Assembly (NCBI GenBank): GCA_038501785.1
Contig: JBAMJR010000031.1
Coordinates: 7,325,501 to 7,389,500 of the forward strand
DNA length: 64,000 nucleotides
Reading direction: 5' to 3'
From: Myoxocephalus aenaeus
Taxonomy: Eukaryota > Chordata > Actinopteri > Perciformes > Cottidae
This document shows positions 58,561-64,000 of the stretch, piece by piece; within the stretch, counting starts at the first letter, position 1, and each line of letters begins with the position of its first letter. Both the position numbers and the translations under genes were made by a program. The notes beneath the pieces are model-generated. The model had not been told where the DNA came from. It saw only the letters and a list, made by a program, of their open reading frames with translations, and searched no databases.

Positions 58561-59103
58561 TTTGGGGTGTTTTTTTTCTCTTCTGAGACGAGGGACTAAG
58601 GACAGAATGTGTTTTGTGATTGTAAGATTATGAATAGTTGATTTGTTATACTGGATATGTAAAAACTGCCAAAGAAGAAAAATAATAAACTTCACTTTGT
58701 ACAGCCAATTATGTTTCCTTTGCCGTTTTGTGATCAAAAAGTTTGGCTCAAAGGCATATGGACACAGCACTATACAATGTTGGAATACATTTGTAGTATC
58801 AAACATACTCACATGTGGGGCAAATATGATCAATCAGTACTAGTAGCTTTGGAATATGATTACAGTAAAATATCAATGGTGTTCGCCATCACTGAAAATA
58901 ATATACAACAAGATCAGCTTGCTGGCTTGAAATAAGGGCAGCGCTTTTATGTATTATACCATGCCAATGGAAAGCTCTGCTTCTTAATGTTCAGAAACCG
59001 TTGGAATTACGTCGATAGCGTGAATTGTCGAAGAGTTGCGGTAATTTTGCTCATTACTTCCTGTTGTCCGTTGATGGGGTTTGTACTAACGTAACGTAAA
59101 CAT

Positions 59104-59207
59104 TTACACGAAAGTAAGGCATTTCAACATGTATTTATTAATGACCCCCGCGCCCCACCTGTAATACCTCGGCGCGCCCCACAGTTTGAGAACCACTGGT
59201 CTAATGT
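59104..59207 (-). repeat. Terminus of a degraded hAT-type repeat
   Basis: The string CACAGTTTGAGAACCACTGG, preceded by CGCGCCCCAC, reads on the minus strand as CAGTGGTTCTCAAACTGTG, a common hAT-type terminus. The opposite end was not found in the window. Confidence 0.4.
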
Positions 59208-59216
59208 ATGCACCAC

Positions 59217-59277
59217 CCGACAAATTCCTTGTGTAAAACATAGATGGCAAATAAATGGTTCTGATTCTGATTTCACA
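59217..59277 (+). repeat. LINE 3' tail remnant
   Basis: The sequence CAAATTCCTTGTGTAAAACA, then GGCAAATAAATGGTTCTGAT and TCTGATT, matches the usual 3' end of fish LINEs. In these a CAAATAAA signal is followed by short GATTCT repeats. It is in the same orientation as the ORF2 remnant at 57685-57800. Confidence 0.5.
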
Positions 59278-59904
59278 AATTCTCCTTCTGAAGCCTTCCG
59301 AAGACAAGTGGGCTCAAACTTTGTATTCTCCAAAATAATATGGTCTACCAGTGGCGGGCTGTGCATTTTATACCTGGGCCTTCAGTGCCGTATAGTCCAC
59401 ATCCGGGGCGGACTGGGGGGGGGAAATGGCCCGGGAGTTACTGTCAGACCGGCCCACTCAATACACGGCGCGCTGCCCACTACACGGCACGTTCATGATA
59501 CAAACTATCATGTGTGGACAGCAGACACTCACTCTGCTATACAGCAATTTTTTTGCACTATTACGGGCATGGAGGGAGGTCACACGGTGTGTGGGGACCG
59601 ACCTGTGGAGCTATTTTAAGCACTTTGATGAGAAAAAAAAGGCAAAGGAGACAGCGGACACTCCCGTTGAGCAATGCGCAATTACGCAGCGCTTCTCAGT
59701 CGGAGGGCTCCAACCTCACTTCGGCGATGTTGTGCGTCCTGACTGACCCACTTGACCAGCCCAACCCTGTCGGCCTACCGGGGATTTCCCCAGTATCCCC
59801 TATGGCCAGCCCACCTCTGGTCCACATCAACAAGAACCAGTCACATTTAGTTATAACATGACAAAACAATCCATGATAAAAACAGCACCATAGACACATT
59901 AACA

Positions 59905-60403
59905 TAGGGTGACCAGACGTCCTCTTTTTCCCGGACATGTCCTCTTTTCGAGACCTAAAAAATGCGTCCGGCAGGGATTCCAAAAACATCCGGGATTTTG
60001 CCTCGTTGGATATTTGTGTTTCTCTGGGTCTTTCACAAACTAGTTATTACGCCCTTACACGTTTTGGAAATGGTATCTCCCTTACGACTTACGTTCCACC
60101 TTCTCTGCGAGCTCTGACTGTAGAAAGAACTGTCATTGGTCGACCGATCTCAGTGTTGCCAGATGCACGATAATTATCCTCCAAATACGACCATTTTGAG
60201 CCTTTGGTACGATACTTCGCCATTTCCAATCTGGCAACACTGGGCACCTTGCCACCTCCACTAGTTGCATTGTTTACAACAGCACATGACATCTGCAACC
60301 ATGCTGAAACGTAAATGTAAGTTGACGTATATTCATATGCGCCCCCCACACCCCCCTTTGACGAAGTGTCCTCTTTTTCGCAAACTCAAATCTGGTCACC
60401 CTA
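59905..60403. mobile_element. MITE with TAGGGTGACCAGA termini, inserted in the hAT left half
   Basis: The ends TAGGGTGACCAGA and TCTGGTCACCCTA are exact 13-bp inverted repeats, flanked by ATTAACA on both sides (59898-59904 and 60404-60410). GTCCTCTTTTTC motifs are mirrored just inside each end. The 499-bp element has no transposase. A second inverted pair lies inside it at 60151-60242. Confidence 0.85.
60151..60242. repeat. Inner 14-bp inverted repeat pair
   Basis: CAGTGTTGCCAGAT at 60151-60164 and its exact complement ATCTGGCAACACTG at 60229-60242 flank 64 bp. It may be a very short nested element or a structural part of the surrounding MITE. No target duplication is evident. Confidence 0.8.
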
Positions 60404-60561
60404 ATTAACACATTAACACAACGCTACTGCAGATGTAAAAACTAAAAAGCACTTCACTCACCAGATGCTGTTTACTTAAAGACAAAGTCCATACGCCTCT
60501 CTTTGTTAACAAACAGTTCAGCGACGCAGTTGTACAGTTTATCGGTGCGCTTCAGTTCCAG

Positions 60562-62143
60562 CAGGGTACCCCCAGGATTTTTCATCTCAAATTTAAGACT
60601 TTTTAAGACCTTTTCAAGACCACTTTAAATGAAATTTAAGACCAACATCGGACCTTTCCTGATATGCGTATGAATGAAAAAAATAGGAAATCAATCAATC
60701 AATCAAATAACTTTAATCATAAGACAGAAGCACGTTAGCTAGAAAACGTGTCTAGGACCCGAATAATGCTGTTAGCTGACCCTGTAATGAAAGAAGACTT
60801 TTGTATTTATCAAGCCATGATGTGTGAGCACAGACATGTGTAACAACGCCTCGCACTGCACCGTATAACTGTTTTAACCGAGCCAGCTGGTTTACAAAGG
60901 CAAGCAGGGTTGGATTAGCTTTAACGTTAAATTAATGAACACATGGCAAAATTGTATTGCAATGTTTTATCTCCTGAAATCAAAATGTAGTTACAATCTA
61001 GCAGACGTTTTTATCGCAGTGAAATGTGTGTACGGTATGGATTGAAGTGGAATATTTTTGTGAGATCTCACAACTCTTTTTTTTGTCTGTTTTCTACCAG
61101 GTTGCAACCTCCGTGAAGATGCCGGAGTGACGGTGGTCTTCGTGTTTAGTTAGTCTATTTTGAATGTAATTTAATTTGACCCTGTGTGCATTCAGTTCAT
61201 TAAAATGTACTCTAACATTTTGGTCTACGTGTCTTATTTTATTGTATTGTTATATAATAATGAACAATATTTTCTTATCATATATTATTATATATAAAAT
61301 GTTATCTTATTTGGCATTTGTTGGACTGCTTGTGTTACCAAACAATGGGATCTTGATAGGCTTAATTTAGTAAGTAAAGTATTGTTTTTGTGTCATGATG
61401 AATATATTCAACTCGATTCTGGGGCGTCATTCTGAGACTTCGCTGAGTCGGCAACCGGACCCTGGCGACGTGTTTTCTGTAGTGCCGGCTTCAGGCCAGT
61501 GCTGGCCCCAGGTTAGTTTCAATTACGGCCGAGTGACGGCAGTGACGGCCAGTCATATTCGGTCCGATTCTGGGGCGTCATTCATGCCGAGTCTCAGCAG
61601 AATCGGCAACGGGACCCGGGCCGAACATGTTTCTTCCGGCGTGTCTAGCTTAAGCCGGATCCGGACAAGGTCATTTTGGCTACCTCGGGAAGAACCCTTT
61701 AATTTACAGAGAAGAAAAATCTTTAGCTGGAGGACTGTGGACTCTGTAACACTACTGGCAAGTGCATCTGACCCTGCTTGTGAGACACACGCAATGGAAA
61801 CGGGAAAGCAGGTTCGCATAGCTCGATGCAAACCTGCGAGCGCGCTAGTTAGCGTGTGGCGCGCGATCAGCTGTTAAACTCTACAGCGTCTCAGCCAGTT
61901 CAGAGCCATATACAGGTTGCCTGATATTTTGGATGCGACGTTTGGGTGTACTAAGATTCGTTGTAACAACGAACAATAAACAAATGTTGTGGCGCCGTAT
62001 CAAATAAGGAAGGGGGTAAAAATTAAGACTTGATGAACGAAATTTAAGACCTGTTGACAAAATGTAATACCTTTTTAAGGCCTTAAATTATGAATACTAA
62101 ATTTAAGACTTTTTCAAGTTTTTAAGACCTCGCGGGTACCCTG
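60562..62143. mobile_element. 1.6-kb element with CAGGGTACCC termini inserted in the hAT left arm
   Basis: The ends CAGGGTACCC and GGGTACCCTG are inverted copies, each followed inward by a mirrored TTAAGACTTTTTAAGACC-like subterminal region. TCCAG flanks it on both sides (60557-60561 and 62144-62148). The uninterrupted sister arm at 62590-62620 shows the empty site with a single TCCAG-equivalent. No transposase is recognised. A 160-codon frame (61395-61877) carries an imperfect duplication of a GATTCTGGGGCGTCATTC block (61417 and 61565). Confidence 0.75.
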
Positions 62144-62473
62144 TCCAGTAACAGATGGCCATGGACACCAGTGATGACAGCCGAGACTCACAGTTGCGTT
62201 TCTGGAATACGTTTCCATGCGTTTTAGGGCTGAAAATATCCGTTTGACAGTGGCAGTCGATATTGGGGTCGTCACTGCCAAACATGCGCTGTCATTAAAT
62301 CCGCCACCAAGTCCGTTTCTCCTCCTCCTTCAGCCATTGAGTATCAAAAAAACTACACTAAGCAAAACACTCAAAATTGAATTACTTCTCTAACATATGT
62401 TTCAACAACCTAAAATGTTCTTACTCCTTCCTACTGAGTTCAGCCAGCTAGTTTTCCATTAGCTGGCACACTG

Positions 62474-62686
62474 ATGACCCCGGTGTCAACTGCCGCTGTC
62501 AAGCGGATATTTTCTGGCCTAGAACGCATGGAGGCGCGTCCCGGGGGCGCGGCTGGGAGGCTCGGCTGTCCTCACCGCGTCCATGGCCAGCTGTTGCTGG
62601 AACTGAAGCGCACCGATAAACTGTACAACCACATCGCTGAACTTTTTGTTAACAAGGAAAGGCGGATGGACTTTGTCTTTAAGTGA
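62474..62686 (+). pseudogene. hAT transposase C-terminal dimerisation fragment
   Basis: The frame contains PVSTAAVKRIFSGLERME near its start and KERRMDFVFK before the stop. These are the hallmark start and end of the hAT C-terminal dimerisation region. About 70 residues remain, in the right arm of the foldback-like hAT element, with no catalytic domain upstream. An inverted, more decayed copy occupies the left arm (60463-60561 and 62149-62285). Confidence 0.65.
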
Positions 62687-62867
62687 ACAGCATCTGGTGA
62701 GTTTGCTGCTTTTTGTGTTTTTGTCTGCTGTCCACACATGGTGGTCTGTATGAATGCGCCTTGTATTGAGTGTCTGACAGTAACTCCCGGGACACTTTTT
62801 CCCCCCCAGTCCGCCCCTGACTATACGGCACTGAAGGCCTAGATATAAATTGCACGGCCTGCCACTG

Positions 62868-63712
62868 GCTGCAGCAGATTGTGAGATTAGCAGTGGACAG
62901 ACACAGAGGTGCACAATAACAAACTCATGCACACTCGACTGATCACATAATTCTACTGGCGGAGGTAATAATTAGTTCAGGAAATAAAACATTAAAATGA
63001 AAATGTCGCAAATTAGAATAAGAAAGGCAAAAGTGTAATTTACATCATCTGTTTAAATTATGTAACTGCTGGTGTGTTTATTAACAATGTCCAGGCTGCT
63101 AACAATAACAGTGTATGTTATGCCTTGCCTCCATCATTTACACCGTGCAGTGTTTTTTATTGGTCTATTTCATCTCATCTGTTTACCAGTGATTGCTGAC
63201 CAACTGAATGCAGACATGAAAATCCCTCACCTTTCGGCGAAATTCGCCGTTTTGAAACCAAAATAGGTGACCTACGTGAATCGTGTAGTGTTCGTTTTTT
63301 TTTGGGGGGGGGTATTTATATTCAGTGAATTGCGAACAGGTGCGCGTGCCAGAAGGGAGCGCGAGTGAACACATTGAACACAGTAGGAGAGAATGCAACG
63401 TTAGCCAGCTAGCTAAAGCTCCGGTGGAAAATTATTAGCTAACGCTACCGTTTTTGAGGAGGTAGATTTTGAGGTGAGGGGACGTCAAAGTACGCTGGTA
63501 AAAATTTGTCTAAAATTAATTTTAGACTAATTGACCAGCACACATTATATGCAATGCAATATAATGCACGACGAGTATTTAATGACTTGTCCCCTATTAG
63601 TCGTCGTCAATTCCCATCCCCCCCCTCGTCGGTACGCAAACAATATCAAGGTTGGCAGGTCTGAATAAGGCTAAACTAGAAGTTAACACTAATACAAACA
63701 TTATTTTTGCAG
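62868..63712. other. Non-coding DNA before the right-edge zinc-finger exon
   Basis: No gene is recognised. It includes TTCGGCGAAATTCGCCGTTT near 63234, a T8G9 run at about 63296-63312, and GTTAGCCAGCTAGC-type motifs near 63400. These suggest repeat-derived or promoter-like sequence upstream of the exon at 63713. Confidence 0.35.
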
Positions 63713-63971
63713 AATGAGTGTGTTAGGGGAGAAGGATGCAGCCATTGTTAAACAGCTGGATGCTGGATTGAAATGCAGCTGGAACTGGTCGCTAAAACTG
63801 GAAGGCAAGGTCTCAATAAAAGGGCAAGAGGTGTCCTTTCATCTAGGAGATGTATTCTCCAAAATCAACAGGCAGGGATTTGCCAGATGCATTCTCTGCA
63901 TCAAATATATAAATTATGCTAACAAAGGCAGCCATGCTCTCCCTTACCACATTGTGCCTCATATACTGTAA
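63713..63971 (+). CDS. Possible first coding exon with a BED-like zinc finger (TE-derived or domesticated)
   Basis: A TTATTTTTGCAG acceptor ends at 63712, immediately before AATGAG, so the ATG at 63714 could begin a coding exon. The 85-codon frame includes KGQEVSFHLGDVFSKI and then CILCIKYINYANKGSHAL, a C-x2-C followed by spaced histidines. This resembles the N-terminal zinc fingers of transposon-derived proteins. A stop follows at 63971, with no donor identified before the window edge. It could be a broken transposon gene, or the start of a domesticated gene continuing beyond 64000. Confidence 0.35.
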
Positions 63972-64000
63972 ATGTTAGACCCAGTGACAGGCTGGCATGA

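Larger units (their letters stand above)
59349..62867 (+). mobile_element. 3.5-kb inverted-repeat (foldback-like) hAT element with nested insertions
   Basis: The termini CAGTGGCGGGCTGTGCA and the complement of TGCACGGCCTGCCACTG pair. The similarity continues through GGCCTTCAGTGCCGTATAGT, GGGCGGACTGGGG and ATGTGTGGACAGCAGAC for about 180 bp. After an unmatched stretch the arms match again: 60463-60561 plus 62149-62285 in the left arm correspond to 62475-62700 in the right arm, reversed. The left arm is interrupted by elements at 59905-60403 and 60562-62143. The right arm encodes the hAT dimerisation tail. No clear 8-bp target duplication was found. Confidence 0.75.

Noticed and set aside
61395..61877. 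160-codon frame as a gene
   Set aside because: It lies inside the CAGGGTACCC element, contains an imperfect internal duplication that breaks any domain pattern, and matches no family I recognise.

Overview
The window is vertebrate nuclear DNA, almost certainly from a ray-finned fish. The reasons are the two intron-containing genes, their similarity to vertebrate proteins, abundant (CA)n/(TA)n/(CT)n microsatellites, a Tc1-like DD37E transposon and many fish-type hAT and Harbinger insertions. Two protein-coding genes are well supported. zbtb34 (+ strand) has a probable non-coding first exon near 6540-6621, a 6.6 kb intron, one large coding exon (13231-14760) and a long 3' UTR ending near 19885. 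angptl2 (- strand) has four coding exons between 44371 and 39598. In human 9q33 the order is ZBTB34, RALGPS1 with ANGPTL2 nested inside it on the opposite strand, so this is the conserved neighbourhood. I could not recognise any RALGPS1 exon.

Layout. 1-6.5 kb: upstream DNA with one short hAT element (1493-2216) and a possible regulatory block near 2.9-3.1 kb. 6.5-19.9 kb: zbtb34, whose intron holds a 5'-truncated Harbinger-like repeat. 20-35.2 kb: a transposon graveyard. It holds a short hAT with a tRNA-like core and an inverted-duplication scar, an apparently intact Tc1/TRT element (23131-24710), a 4.9 kb hAT (25591-30447) whose transposase is split by a Harbinger MITE, a pol-less Ty3/Gypsy-like LTR element with a deleted 3' LTR (31694-33828), and a hAT with a BED-finger exon (34086-35191). 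35.2-44.6 kb: angptl2 and flanks. 44.6-54.3 kb: gene-poor DNA with simple repeats and a weak pseudogene-like patch. 54.3-64 kb: a second TE cluster, including a 3.5 kb inverted-repeat hAT (59349-62867) with two further elements inserted in its left arm, and a zinc-finger-like exon near the right edge.

ZBTB34 is a nuclear BTB/C2H2 factor and ANGPTL2 a secreted fibrinogen-like glycoprotein. Nothing in the sequence links them functionally; they are neighbours by synteny. The most unusual content is the transposon architecture: a palindromic repair scar at a hAT terminus, a hAT built from inverted 3' ends, datable nested insertions, and a Tc1 element with Sleeping-Beauty-like double repeats and an uninterrupted transposase.
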